A stretch of DNA of 64,000 nt from Spironucleus salmonicida (Eukaryota; Fornicata; Diplomonadida; Hexamitidae). The position numbers and the translations under genes were made by a program. The notes below the pieces were generated by a model that did not search any database, was not told the origin of the DNA, and worked only from the letters and a program-made list of their open reading frames with translations. Position 1 is the first letter of the stretch, and every line of letters starts with the position of its first letter. Location: assembly GCA_000497125.2 (NCBI GenBank), contig CM035320.1:380001-444000 (forward strand), given 5' to 3'. Shown piece after piece: positions 43,901 through 56,427 of this stretch.

Positions 43901-46900
43901 CTAGGAAGATTAGACCTGCCTATGCAAAGACTTCTTTGAAGGACCTTCTTGCGCCTCCTGCCTAAAGGGTACTGTCTTCTTCGATGGGCTGTGCTAACAA
44001 GAATGTGGCGACTGCAACGGTTAGTGTTTTTACACCAAAGAGAGCATTTTGACCTGCATTACCTGCCTTGATGGCTACATGGGAACTGATTGTATGCAGT
44101 GCCAAGAAGGATTCGTATTTGAAAACTCGCAATGTTTGCAGATCTGCGACACTTGTAACGGCAAAGACTGCGTAGTCCAGCTGCGTATAGAGATTTGCTT
44201 TGGGGCATGTTTTACGGGATATATAGGAGATTCTTGCCAGGTTTGCGATGCGCCAAATGGCTACTTTCCAGTTTTATCCTGGTGCTATTAGAAATGCGAC
44301 ACCTGCGTATACGGTGAATGCTTTAACACTGAATCTGGCGATGTGATTTGCACCAGCTGCTACGATAACAGAGTCGGAACGCAGTGCAACAATTGCTTGG
44401 ATGGATATATACTGGCTATGGAAAAATGCTAAAAATAGGTAACAGAGGATAAGTGCTTTTTGGTAGATGTTGACTTAATCTGCATAGGGTGCAGGCCAGG
44501 GAAAGTTTTAGCCGATGCCACATGTCACGATGTCTGCCTGTATCCTTCCTGCTAGGGCACCTGCTATCTGACCGATGTGTCATTTATCTGCCTGGATTGC
44601 TATAACGGGTTCTTGCTGGTGGATCAGAAATGTTATGAGCAAACTGAAAATCCCAAAGGGGACTGCTATATCAAGAGCGAAGAGATTATTTGCATCTGCT
44701 ATCCTGGGTTCTCCGGCGTCGACTGCAGTTCCTGCATCGGAATCATCCAAAATGAGCGGTGCTACATCCGAGATGGCTCAATAACTAGTGGCACCTGCTA
44801 CAAAGATGCACTGGATGCGATGGACAAGTTTTGCTAGACCTGCCAGTACAACTACCAACTTCCGCTGTGCCAGGAATGCTCACCAGGATATGAGATCGAC
44901 CTGGTGGCCATGACATGCTCTGTGTGCGCTACCGGATATCTGGATTCTAACCTACTTCCACCGGACCAGCTGAGCCAAGTTGGGCCCGACCGATGCATTG
45001 CTAAATGCGTTAGCTGCCTGAACGGAGATTGCTATTACTAGGGCGATGCAATTTTTTGCATATCATGCAAAAACGGGTATGATCCGTCTACTGCGTGCCA
45101 AACGTGCGCTCCCGGTTATTTGCAGTTTGGCGCGTACTGTATCGTGTATGGTGTAGCAGGATGTGGTGAGACTGAATTTGGCGAAAAATATTGTTTATAA
45201 TGTGAGGATAATCTTAAATCCTTCAACTGCACACAGTGTTCACTAAATTCCTACATACCTGAGTGTTATATACACTCGGATATTAATAAAGGCGATTGTT
45301 ATATCTAAGGGTCATCAGTAATTTGCACCGATGAAATTTGTTTAGCCCATATACTAGAATCCAACGATTGCACTAAATGTTAGTCAGAATTTCTACTATA
45401 TAATGGGTCATGTTGGAAAGGCGTTCCTCCATAAAGCAATAAGCTAAGAGGGGATTGTTACACATCTGAGAAAGGAATATATTGTAAGACTTGCTAAACA
45501 AACTGGTCTGGGAACAAATGCAGTCGGTGCTCGGATGACTATATTAGTTGTATGTGTGTTTTTGAGGCTTTTCATTAATGCTGCTGCCCTATCATTTATG
45601 ATTAAAATGGAATATGCTATAGGAACCAATTAAATAAAGTCATTTGTAGATAGTGTTTTAGTGGATACTAACTTGTTGACAATACATGTGTCATCAAAAC
45701 GATTAACACTAGAATGTTAATTTTATGGTTATTACTTATAATAATTATAATAATTATCGTTATAATTATATTAATTATATACAGTCGAATGAGTCCGTCC
45801 GATAAATAACAGCTTTTAGTACGATACAAAAAGATAGTGAAATCTATGAGTAGCCGATTAATGTTCTTCATTTTAGCATAACTTCTTTCTGTTATCATAG
45901 CGATCCAAGACGTCTATATCAATAATTTTGGTATGTAAAATACTGTAAATATATTTTCGATGGTTCCCATATTATGTTTATTCTTCTTTTCCTCAGTTCC
46001 TGATAAAAATATATTTTTCTACAACAAATAGTCCCACTATTACTTGTTTGTTCTTATAGCTATGTTAGAATTATGCTTCAACTATATACAATTTGATGGG
46101 GTTCCAATATTTTTACAAAACTTTGGCGAAGAGACATATAAGTTAGCTGGTCCTCCGGTGACGCTATTTTTGACAGTATTTTTTGGGGCTATGAAATTTA
46201 CAAAGTAATAAAAGATATCAATTTTTGTTGGTATTACTCTTCCCCTTTTCCTATAATTTTTAAGCGCTATAACTGAATTTAATTCTAGTGGGTACGTATC
46301 GGATGCTTCCAGAGGATCTGTTATCTATGGCTAAATATTGATAGGTATTGCAATCCTGATAATAGGGGTCAAGTTTTACCTGTATGAGATAATTTTAATC
46401 AAATACGGCGAGATGGGTTCTATAAACAGACTCGCTATTTCTGCTTTACTTGTAAATGCATTTGTTGGATGCATCAATCCATCTTAAATGATAGATGCAA
46501 TCCTAGATTATAGAATTTTCACATTTAGTATTATTACTCAGCTGCTTTTTAATGTCATTAATATCATCGTAATGATGCATCTTTCTGCGGTGGAATTTTC
46601 AATAAACCTAATCTCATCCGCCATCTGGGCCATTTTTATATCTTCTGTGGGAAATTACCACCACGCATCGCAAAATTATTACGCTGAGTCGTATACTAGC
46701 ATCATTTTGAACACAATATCGCTGATCGTACTATTGCTGTGTCTGATCTACTTTGCCATCCACAACTCCCAGTGGTACTCGCAGGCCAATGAGAAGTTGA
46801 AGAAAGAGGTAAAAATTGTAACGGGCGTAAAAGCCTTCTGGAAGTCTCGCTTTTTGCAGCGGAAGTAATTCACTCGTGCCGCATCGCAGCAACAAAACAG

Positions 46901-47282
46901 TGTCCTAGACCCGACGGAAAATATGAAGGCCCTGAAAATCTACGATCAGCTTAAAAGGTCATAGACCAATGTTACGATGGAGCTTAAAAATACTCAGTCC
47001 GATTCTAGTTTAATCTCACCTGCTCCGATACCCAAATCGCATTCAATATTTCCAAACGACAAAGGTGGTAGCTCGCTAAAGCGGGTAGTAACGTGCAACA
47101 AAAACACCAACGTGCTATGCTACGTACAGCCTATAAGAACAGACACCGTGCAGCAATTGATCATAGCAAATAACGAGGCACAGAATAGTATGTAGGAGGA
47201 CAGCGCGATGCTTACCTTCGATTAAATTGGCCAAAAGCTCAAGGATATGCTCGGCGTGGAGAAGGACGAGCTGGTCTGGTGA
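40980..47282 (+). CDS. Giant cysteine-rich multi-pass membrane protein, 2100 aa
   Basis: One TGA-free frame of 6.3 kb. A short hydrophobic start (MIIMLQIILINS) acts as signal peptide. Residues ~15-660: large Cys-poor, Ser/Ile/Asn-rich ectodomain with beta-helix-like repetitiveness. Residues ~660-1570: many CxxC and EGF/laminin-like units (SCQYGTCQEDQTCLCKDFFE type). Residues ~1578-1960: about 10-11 membrane helices starting with a run of Leu/Ile. Then a ~140-residue cytoplasmic tail with Ser/Thr/Lys. This is not the single-span VSP plan; it resembles an adhesion receptor or large surface transducer. Gln codons are largely TAR upstream of 43.7 kb. Parts are copied at 23251-24643 and 26713-27775. 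Function unknown. Confidence 0.85.
43751..45143. repeat. Segment duplicated at 23251-24643
   Basis: Nearly identical direct copy at constant offset 20500; differences are single bases (for example at 44921 and 45064). It lies wholly inside the cysteine-rich coding region. Confidence 0.9.
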
Positions 47283-47432
47283 TTTAATACGGTCCCATAT
47301 ATTAAGTTGTCCCAGTGCTGCTCAGTATATGGTTACCAGGCGCTAGCACCACTAACATGCCAACAATAAAAGTATGGCGGGCTTTATTTTACATAATATC
47401 GGATTCTACCAACATTTTATTCCACTCCGCCA

Positions 47433-47933
47433 ATGTTAATTTATACCAACTGTAACTGTGCCCAGAAAACTTATTCTGCCGTTGCCGAATTTTTGTCCCA
47501 GAAGGTCACCTTCAATAAGTGTGACAAGGTGGACTGCGACTTCCTGGTTGACGACTCAGTTTCCGTCTATCACGCCCCTTCCATCATATTTTATATGATG
47601 AGGAAGGCCGAGCAACTTCCTCAGAGTGAGGCCAAGGTGGCTGTGTTTGACTGCTACCTCCAGTGTGTGTACAGCTTACTGCAGTACTTGTGTGCATTCA
47701 CGTCCAATGACAAGCTTGTTGCCGCAAGACTCGAAAAGGACCTTGCCTGCATCAACGAGGGGCTTTCCAGCACCACTTTCATCGCCGACAAGAAATCAGC
47801 TGCGGATATCTTTGTTGCCTATGCTCTCAATCAAATTTTTGGGAAGTATGTTGCCGAAAAGAACGCCAAGAAGTACTCCCATATAGTAAGATATGTCGCA
47901 ACTGTCTGCTGCCCCATCGCGTACAAGAAGTGA
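47433..47933 (+). CDS. GST-fold (C-terminal domain) protein, right copy
   Basis: 166 residues, identical by eye to 26062-26562. All-helical C-terminal part with AADIFVAYALNQIFGKYV. It starts 150 bp after the giant gene, same strand, and converges on the 157-aa gene with 11 bp between stops. See the left copy for the domain argument. Confidence 0.6.
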   Translation: MLIYTNCNCAQKTYSAVAEFLSQKVTFNKCDKVDCDFLVDDSVSVYHAPSIIFYMMRKAEQLPQSEAKVAVFDCYLQCVYSLLQYLCAFTSNDKLVAARLEKDLACINEGLSSTTFIADKKSAADIFVAYALNQIFGKYVAEKNAKKYSHIVRYVATVCCPIAYKK

Positions 47934-47944
47934 TCCCGAAAGTC

Positions 47945-48418
47945 TCATTTCTTTTTTAGAAAGCCCATTATGGAGCTTTGCTTTTATACCTTTTTCTCTA
48001 CCTTTGTAGTGGCAATTACTCCCTGGTCGTTTATTTTTGTCTACCTCTATATCACGTAGGCGTCTTCCGCCGTGTCGATTACTTTCTGCTCCGGCTCAAC
48101 GGTTTCCTTTGGCAAATTCTCTTAGGCGACTTACTTGCGATGCTGTGGGCAGTCGGCACGTTGGCTATAAAGCGCATCGAACTTAACTATCTCCTCGAAC
48201 AGGACCTCTATATCGTAGTCGAATGCATCGTCTGTCAGGAACGCGTAAACCGGCCCCTTGTTGAATACTAAAGAGGCTTTCTTGTTTACAAACTGCAACG
48301 ACAAGTACGGCATCTGTGGAGCTTCCAGCAGCTGATTTGTCTTATCCTCGCCTATCTCCCTTCTTAGCAAATTCACGGAAACAAAGTTCTGCTCTTTCAA
48401 AAAGTCCTCCAGCGACAT
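47945..48418 (-). CDS. Unrecognised 157-aa protein, right copy
   Basis: Same protein as 25577-26050. ATG 48416-48418, TGA 47945-47947. Downstream of, and on the same strand as, the TEX47-like gene, with 72 bp between them; the pair has moved together in the duplication. Confidence 0.6.
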
Positions 48419-48490
48419 TGTTCAATTTTAGCATTAGCATGCTGTACTATATAATAACCGTAAAAATCGTCATAAACAATTCCTCATTCT

Positions 48491-49345
48491 TCACAACCCT
48501 AAAATGTGCTTCAGATTATCGTAGAGCCACGATTCGTTCAGATTTGCACTCTCGTCCTCGAAAAGTTTCACCGAGTCGTTGTTGACCAGCTCTATGATAA
48601 ACTGGTCCAGGTCGTAAATCTGGTCGATTTCACCCCCTTCCTTCTGCTCCCTCATGTCCTCCCTTAACTGGTCAAACTGCGCCTTCAGCTCCGCTGGGAT
48701 CTCGCAGAAGCTCAGCTTGCCGGTCCCCTTCTCTCCCTTCTCGCCCAAGTCTGCAATGCCACAAAATCGCTCAAAGTAGCTAAAGCAGGGCAGCTCGTCG
48801 CCCATCTCGTTGATTTTGTCCTCGATGATCAGGTCGTCGACAATCGCCAAATTCATGACCACTGCCATCTTGTGCGCGCTGACGCTCACGAAGCACGCCG
48901 CCTCGGCCGGCTTGTAGTCTGCTTCGTTCTGCGGGAGCCTGGCCGTGAAGCACTCAAACCGGGGGCACAGCTGCGCCACGTCCTCCAGAAAGGTGAATAT
49001 CTTTGGCTGGGACAACAGGTGCGACGTTTAGAACTTCTGGGAGGTCAGCAGCGCGTGGTGGGGCACCAGCGTCTCCGAGCGGGCGGTGTGGACCTGCAGC
49101 TGGCGCAAAAAGTCGATGAGATTGTCGTGGGGCGCCTCGATGAGGCAGAACGCATAGCCTGCCGAGTTCGAGAGGAAGCCCGTGTAAACTGGATCCGCCG
49201 CTTCCGAGGACGTAAGCTGCTTGAACAGCTGTTTGATATTATCAAAAGTCGTGAGGATTTATGCCGCTAAAACGACACGGGAGATAGAGGGTGTAGTAAA
49301 CTGAAGATTCTGTTGAATGTGGTCAAAAGCAGACACTGGGCGCAT
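48491..49345 (-). CDS. TEX47-like (BLUF-fold) protein, complete copy
   Basis: 284 residues from ATG 49343-49345 to TGA 48491-48493. Residues ~20-100 fit a BLUF-type alpha/beta fold as in TEX47: SRVVLAAQILTTFDNIKQLFKQL, TGFLSNSAGYAFCLIEAPHDNLIDFLRQL. TEX47-like proteins occur in ciliated or flagellated cells. The remaining ~170 residues include VVMNLAIVDDLIIEDKIN and an acidic helical end. TAA at 49259-49261 and 49027-49029 are Gln. The longer N-terminus than in the left copy is probably the ancestral form. Assignment rests on pattern memory. Confidence 0.6.
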
Positions 49346-50052
49346 TTTAAAATTATTGAAGAAAATATATGAAAATAATATATAATAATGTTATAATTTG
49401 TTAGATTTTCCGAAATGCTTAAATTTGGGTTATGATGTTGTTAGGCGTGTTTCATTATTAATATTAATCTGATATTAAAATTACAGAATTGGAAACTATA
49501 TTACGTGTTTTAATCTTTAATGCTTTTAGTAAATTTAGTGCCAATTTATATGCAATCTAATCAAAATATATAGTTCAGAAGCTCATGAAATGGATATTAG
49601 GCAACTTAATATACCGATAGAAACATTTATTCAATACTGGCGTAATTTTTGATTTAACATAAGTTCGTTTTACATAAAATAATCCAACCTCTTCTATTTA
49701 TCTCACAATAGGTTATATATCATTATAATAAATTTTTAGTATAGGACATATACGTTTTTACGTTCCTATATTTCAACAACACTAGGGGGGATAAAATGTA
49801 GTCAGAAAATACTCGTTTGGATATTATAGCATATGTATAATTGTGGAATATAAATATACATAGATAGTTTTTTATTGTGTCTGTAAGCAAAGTAATCTAA
49901 AATTATTAACATGTTCAATAAAATACTTTAGTTTGTTAACAGATGGATCAGAATTTGTCTCATCATTACAAAATTACTATTTAAATTCATTTTTTAATTT
50001 ATTACAATACTGTATTTATATATTATATACAAATAATTTCTTAATATTTAAA
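49346..50052. other. AT-rich spacer before kinesin-9
   Basis: An open frame from ATG 49585 runs in phase into the kinesin gene, but its composition is that of spacer DNA and kinesin-9 motors start near their N-terminus, so 50053 is used as start. An AATAATATATAATAATG motif lies at about 49373-49390. Confidence 0.5.
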
Positions 50053-52296
50053 ATGAGCAATATTCAAGTTCATTGTAGAATCCGCCCTGCAGGTGCAAAC
50101 CCCTAAATGTAAGGCAAAAGAGAAGAAGCACATTAATTATATCAGGTAGATTATAACGATAATATCCTTCAAATCAAACCACCTAAATTAGTCGATAACC
50201 CAAATAAAAAATCTTAGTACAATTTCTAATACTCGCGGATATATGACGATCAAGCTAAGTAAGAAGATATATACGACCATCTTGTTAAGCCACTTTTACC
50301 AGAATTTCTTAAAGGAATAAACTGCACCGTATTCTGCTACGGCCAAACTGGTTCAGGAAAAACCCATACTATGACCGGTGGAACGGCGTCCTATAAGGAG
50401 CGAGGACTTATGCCTAGAGCTATCGAAAATCTTTTCAACCTCATCTCCCAGGACGATACGCGGGAGTATTCTGTCTTCTGCTCATACCTCTAAATTATGA
50501 ATGATGGTGGATACGATCTTCTGTCCTAGTCAGGATAGTCAGAAAGTCGTTAGTTGGACGACCTCGAAAAAGTTAAACTACAAGAAGATGGCTCTGGAGA
50601 AATGCATGTCTCAGGTCTTTCTGCCCATCAAACTGCCAATATCGAGGCTGCCTTAAACGTACTATGGAACGGCGATTTGAATAGAATTGTGACAGCTACA
50701 TCTCAAAATTAGGCATCCTCCCGCTCCCACTGTGTTTTCACTATGCATTTGCGCTCTAAGCAAGCTAATTCTGATGTAATCCGGCAGTCTAAATTCCATT
50801 TTGTTGATTTGGCAGGTTCAGAAAGAGTTGGTAAAACTGGTGCTGATGGTAAAGTTCTAGAACAGGCAAAGTATATCAATTCTTCCTTATTCTACCTAGA
50901 AATGGTTATCCATGCTTTAGCCAAAAAAGATCCACATGTACCATATAGGAACTCAATGATGACGTTCTTCCTCAGAGACTCACTGGGTGGAAACTGCAAG
51001 ACCTGCATGCTTGCTACACTGGGGTTTGAGGTGTACAATTTACAGGAGACAATCTCCACTTGTTAATTTGCATAGAATGTGGCTATGATCAAGAATGCAG
51101 CTGTAGTTAACGAGGATGTAGATCCAAAACTTTTGATAAAGCGTCTTAAGGAGGAGAATTTAAGGTTGAAGGAGGAACTAAAACTGTTGAAAGAAGGTGA
51201 TTCCGCGAATGCTAATAAAAATATCTCACAAGATGAAGAAAATACAATTCGAGAGATTGTAAATGCATATATAGCAAACCCAGATTAATCCTTCACGTTA
51301 GATGTTGGTAGCTGGTGGAAACTATAAATAGGAATTAGGATGATGAAATTGATGATTTTAGAAGGTGGACAATAGTCTGCATAAATCTAGCCAGTAGTGA
51401 CTTAAAAAGTATTTGAATCGGACAGTGAAATAGAGCGTTTGAAATAGCTTTTACAACAAAGAGATGCAGAAATTGAAATATTGACACAAATGGTAGGAGG
51501 TGAAGCTGATGTTAAAAAGGAATAAGTTAAAGGACCTATGTATGATTACGAATAAATTGAATAAGACTATTAATCTAGACCAGTTTCAGAATAAAATGAA
51601 GTAGAATTTCCACCAAATCCATCATTTTAGCAAAATACAGTTATCCAAAACTCAAATTCAATATCTATAGTAAAAAATAATTCTATGAATTCACCCCCAT
51701 AAGTTTTGCAATAGCAATAGAAGTCACTTCCAGAACAATAAATAAAAGCTTAAATTTTATCAAATCCAGGTGCTCTATGTAAAATTCCAATCGCTTCGTT
51801 AACACTCTAAACGCTGAAATCAGAATAGATTCTATTTTAAAATTTTCTCAAAACTTATTATAATAATGGGGAAATTACGAGTTAAAAATAGCTGTTAAAG
51901 GAACTTTATGGACAGGCAAAATAACTTGCAAATTTAGTTTAATAGTAACGTGGGTAAGCAGAAAATTTAAAAGCTGAAATTCTTAAAATTGTTGAAATTT
52001 CTGGTCGTGAAACTGAAGAAAGCGACTTTTTAAAGTAAAAATTAGCTGGATTAAGTAGTGAATATAAAGAAGGCGTTTAAGGCCTTAGGGAAACAAAGGC
52101 ATAGGTTGAGGGATTAGAGGCTGAAATAGGGAGAGGTAAAACTTAAATAAAGAAGGATTTTGTAAGGTGGTATAAATATGCTGTATAAGTAGTTAGTTAA
52201 AGGATCAAACAAGATACTGATTTTAACGTAGGAGTAGGTGATTGTGAGGATGATATTAAGGCTTTTTATGAAATGAAAGATAAAATGGGAATTTGA
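50053..52296 (+). CDS. Kinesin-9 family motor (KIF9/KIF6-like)
   Basis: 747 residues. The motor starts at once (NIQVHCRIRPAG), with P-loop GQTGSGKTHTMTGG, SSRSHCVFTMHL (switch I), DLAGSERVGKTG (switch II) and [21 protein letters not shown], the kinesin-9 version of the loop before the neck. SVFCSYLQIMNDGGYDLL is also typical of kinesin-9. A coiled coil (PKLLIKRLKEENLRLKEELK), a Gln/Pro-rich linker and a second coil follow. Kinesin-9 proteins work in flagella, at the central pair or doublets. The GC-richer motor changes to an AT-rich, TAR-rich tail. A 272-bp piece is copied at 27772-28043. TGA 52294-52296. Confidence 0.92.
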
Positions 52297-52524
52297 TCTG
52301 TATTGAGTTTAATGTTTATGACTACAATTATATATTAAATATCATTAATCGCACAACTCGAATATCAAATATTATTTATTAGGATTAAATATTATTATAT
52401 AATAAATAATTAGACTTCATAAAAATTTGATTATAAATTACTACACCGCTCCTTCAGCGATTGTTCTAAAGGGGTCTTTTCTTTATTTCAACTTAGTCAC
52501 GAATATTTTTATTCAAATTAACGC

Positions 52525-52630
52525 AGCCTAGAAGATGATCCTGCTCTGGTGCGCTGAGCGTGAAGTCGAGGGCTCCGGCCTCTTGATGATCGAGCCTTAA
52601 CGGGCGGCACACCAGTCAGTCTGATAGGTT
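52525..52630 (+). ncRNA. C/D box snoRNA candidate
   Basis: A GC-rich island of about 100 bp between AT-rich spacers. A terminal stem AGCCTA (52525-52530) pairs with TAGGTT (52625-52630). Next to it are a box C-like AAGATGA (52530-52537), an internal CTGA (box D', near 52554), TTGATGA (box C', near 52583) and CTGA (box D, 52621-52624) immediately before the closing stem. This order and spacing match C/D snoRNAs that guide 2'-O-methylation. The guide target was not determined. Box C has one mismatch to RTGATGA. Confidence 0.5.
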
Positions 52631-53428
52631 ATTCTCAAGTATGTATTCTTTCTATAGTTGTACTGTACACAGCATTTACTATGGATGTCTTATACTATGT
52701 AATCTATTACTATATTTTATTTAATATTAAATTTGCATTCTCAGAATTTCTTTATAAAAAATATAATATTTAATATATTATATTTTCCTGTATCTGTATA
52801 AATTTATTAAATGATATTGGTAATTTTTGTTATTTAATTAATTTGATACATGATAACATACTTGTATATGTAATTGATCATTTCTATACGTAAAATGCAT
52901 TTTACTAGATTAGAATAATTTGATCATGCTAGAATATTTATTGGATTCTAAATTATGTAGCTTTTAATAAAAACTAATATTACGTTTTCCGTTTATACTT
53001 ATTATACCAAACTAATTTCAGTTATATTTTTATTTGAATTATACTTCTTATCATTCCCACTCCTGTAATAATTTACTTACAATTAGTAATTATATAACTC
53101 TGCTTTTTCTTTCAGTCACTTTAAACAGGTAAATATAATTATTTTAAGTTTAATTATATATTTATTATCATTATTTGTGGATTCACATTAGCTATAGAAG
53201 TTTCCGTAGATATATTTTTGATATATAACTATGCTGAGTAGGTTTGAAAAATTAGTATAACATAAAGCTAAATAATGCAGATACAAATATTTATATACAA
53301 AATTTGTTCTACCTTTTTTACTTGAATTATAATTTGGTATAATTATCTAGTTAAAATGATAATAGTTATTGTATAAACCATTATATTATTTTAAATATAA
53401 AATAGTAGAATAGCCTTTCTACTGATAA
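52631..53428. other. AT-rich spacer
   Basis: About 800 bp with no supported feature. Confidence 0.45.
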
Positions 53429-53731
53429 ATGGGAAGCTGCCAAAGTGATTCTCCTGATATCCGCCCAAGAGCATAATCGGAAGAATTTGCACCCTCCTCA
53501 AAACAAGTGTACCGTGCTGCTAAGAGAATCAAAATTAGAACAAAAATTAGATATTATCTTGAAGAGCAAGATATTGAAGAGTACAATAGAACAGTAGCCT
53601 TGATGTCAGAAAATGAGTATCGTAAAAAGCAGCAGCTTATGACACCTGTATCCTCAGATATCATCCTCTGCTAAGAAGTATCTCTCCCAACTAGACTCCG
53701 CTGTGGAAGCGGTCTCTCCGAAGTGAATTGA
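53429..53731 (+). CDS. Small putative N-myristoylated protein (MGSCQS), 100 aa
   Basis: From ATG 53429 to TGA 53729-53731. It begins MGSCQSDS, a strong N-myristoylation context (Gly2, Ser/Cys at 3-4, Ser6) with a palmitoylatable Cys4. A central helix (APSSKQVYRAAKRIKIRTKIRYYLEEQDIEEYN) is shared, at high similarity, with 58378-58665, showing both are real genes of one family. The C-terminal ~30 residues contain conserved LC.EV..P.R. It converges on the DNAAF5-like gene with 4 bp between stops. Likely a membrane-attached flagellar or peripheral protein; no named family. Confidence 0.7.
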
Positions 53732-53735
53732 TCTA

Positions 53736-56339
53736 TCACTGCAACCAAGTCCTATCATTTTCTCCTAAATACTGCCAGTTCATTAGTTTTGCCTTGTCTT
53801 TCCCGCGCTCACAAAATTCCTCTCTCACTATAAATTCCTTGGTCAGACACACACATTTTTCCCGAATTCTTACATTGGGATCGTCACAATGTGTCACAAG
53901 CAACTCAATGATCTAGTCTTTTCCGTACAGCTGGTCGACAATACCCTTATTTTCACATATTTCCACTAGCTAACGGAGCTGGTCCAAGGCTGATAATGTA
54001 ATACTTTCTTTGGCATCGTCCAGGCGATAGCAAAGCTTCAAGCCGAGTTCGTCAGGTCGCATACCAAACTGTTAACAATACGACAAAAACTAACCGCAGA
54101 GTGCTAAAACAACCTCGCGCACTGCCTGCCAATCATCCTCTAAGCTAACACAAATCCTACTCAATAACTGATCGTAAGTAGCCCCAAACTCGCTGCAGTT
54201 GTCGCACTCTGCATAAGGGAATGCCTGGCAAAGCTCAGTACGCTGCTTATCAACCAAAACTGTTAAAATCTCAATTGCTTTTACGAGACATTTTGGACTT
54301 CTAGCACCGTGGCGCCATGTTGTGCAGGAATACACGCCATTTATCAAGAAAATGAGTTGATCTTAGCGCAGATTGATCTGTTAGCTCAAAATTCGCACGC
54401 ATTCCAAACATTCGAAACGGACATCCTGGTTCATCTTTTCAACGTCAGCGGAAATTTTAAGCATTTTAACTGCTATATTAACTGCTTTTTGAGCATTTTT
54501 GGTCGCGAAATCGAAGCGTTTTGTGAAGTTCAAAAACTGAGCAAAAATTTAGCATCTTATGACGAGGCGGTCAGTTTTCAGAATTTCGCTATTCAAGTTG
54601 ATCGTTTAGAGTGCTAATGCAAAGTTCAGATTAGCTTTAAATTAATCAAAAATAGAGATAAACTCCTCTGTGAGCTTTTTGGATACTTTAAATGCAGTGG
54701 TTGCAATAAATTCATCAAAAACGTGCTTTTTGGCTGTCAAAAGCTCTTAATTGCTCAATTTTACGTATACTGCACTAACTAAAATGAAAAATACTTGTTA
54801 TTAATCTTCACTTAACAAAGTAAATAAATCAGGTTTTTGTTGCAAAAATTAACAAAAATGACCGCAGCAAACGCTCTAGCTAACAACTAGCAAATAGTCT
54901 TCATTCATCAAATAGTCACTACTAGCTAAAATTGTTAAAATAACTTCAATATCAGTATTCTGCATTTCGTTGGAAAATGTATTTTCCATTCCACGGAACA
55001 TTAAAAACCTTCCTAAAAATGCATAAATTCGGCTTAAAAATCGTGAATTCTCAGCACTTTATGTAGAAATTTATTTCTTAATTTGTCCTAATATGTCATT
55101 TGGAGCACAAAACACTGCCATTAGTTCAATTAAAGGGTCAAATTCGCCTTTATTAAATTCATCATGGAGCAAAAATTGAAGTGAATTAGCAAATTTCTAT
55201 CCAAATTTTGCTGTAAAATTATGAGATAAAATAATTAAATTGCAAAGCAAACGAGAGCTAGCAAGTTTCACATGATTTTGAACACTTTCTAAGTCTCGTA
55301 TTATTGCATTAAGTTGCTTTTCGAGGACTTATTAAGCTAGAATTCTACAACCAAGATTGAGCTATTTGTCAAAATGTGGAGCTGAATTTTTATTAAAGTT
55401 AGCAATAAATTCATCATATTTGTCATCCTATCCTGTTACTGTATTTTCAATTTCCTGCTGTAAATGTAAAAATTTGTCATGTTACTTGGTTTCTAAAACA
55501 TAAAATTCTCCGCAAGAGAGGAATATATTAAAAGAATAAATTTCATGTAGATTTGATAAGAGCGGTACCGCAAATATATCGGCATAAATGTGTCGATCGA
55601 TGTGATTGAAAAGAAGTATCTTCATGGCATCTGCTAGTGAATCAGTGAGAAGTGGATCATTGAGTAGTAATGGAAGAAGTTTTTAAAGATGTCGGTTAAT
55701 TTATTTTGATTATGTGGATAAGTGCGTTTATGTAAATGCCTATAGATTAAGTTATCTAACTGTTTTTTAATTGTGATTGAACGTTGCAATTATTCCTTCG
55801 CTCAAATCAGACACTTAAGTTTCTGTTAAAAAATGTTTAAATGTTCGTGTAAACCTAAATATACATTTATCTGTCTGTATTCGGCAATTAGGACATTTAT
55901 CGGTTGATTATTTAATAAGAATAGAAGTAATTGCATCTGAGAATTTTTAGTGAGACTTTTCTAGCTAAACAGATGATATTTGAGTCTTTTCTATATTTAT
56001 AATGATTTTAAGCAGAACAGTAAGCAGGTCTTCCCTTACAGTTTCAGATTTTTCATAAGTATCAAATGGTAAATTCTTTGTATCAACTATGGAGGTTACG
56101 TTGAAAAATAGAGAATCAAAATCTTATGAGATAAATTCTTGAACATTGTCTATCAGAATTTCAGCAGCAGTTGATCTTACAGCATCGAATTTTGAGCGCA
56201 TTGAGGAATACACAGCAGAAACTACTTATGAAATATTTTATTCATCGATTTATTCCTAGATTAATAAGATAGCTTACTTTGATAAATTTCTCTACTACTC
56301 TTTATCAATTAAGGTTGAACATGCACGTGCTAAGTCCAT
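53736..56339 (-). CDS. HEAT-repeat protein, DNAAF5 (HEATR2)-like
   Basis: 867 residues, close to the ~855 of DNAAF5, a cytoplasmic factor that preassembles axonemal dynein arms. Successive HEAT-type helix pairs occur throughout, for example AVYSSMRSKFDAVRSTAAEILIDNV near residue 45, TKNAQKAVNIAVKMLKISADVEKMNQDVRFECLECVRIL near 600, DDWQAVREVVLALC, and DDPNVRIREKCVCLTKEFI near the end. ATG 56337-56339, TGA 53736-53738, no internal TGA. The 5' two thirds are AT-rich with many TAR codons; the 3' third is GC-richer. HEAT repeats are certain; DNAAF5 identity is a moderate inference from length and the dynein gene nearby. Confidence 0.7.
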
Positions 56340-56427
56340 TGTGAAATGAAGAATTTACTTATCCGAATTCTATAGTTTAATTATATAATATTTATATATA
56401 ATCTTGATCATTCATGTCTAGTTAACT

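Larger units (their letters stand above)
46224..49236. repeat. Segment duplicated in inverse at 24759-27771
   Basis: Right (presumed parental) copy. It starts inside the membrane domain of the giant gene and ends inside the TEX47-like gene, which is complete here but has a replaced 5' end in the left copy. Confidence 0.9.

Noticed and set aside
49585-50052. 156-codon upstream extension of kinesin-9
   Set aside because: Spacer-like composition; kinesin-9 motor domains begin close to residue 1.
54309-54617. Plus-strand 102-residue frame
   Set aside because: Antisense of the HEAT-repeat gene, which is continuous through this region.
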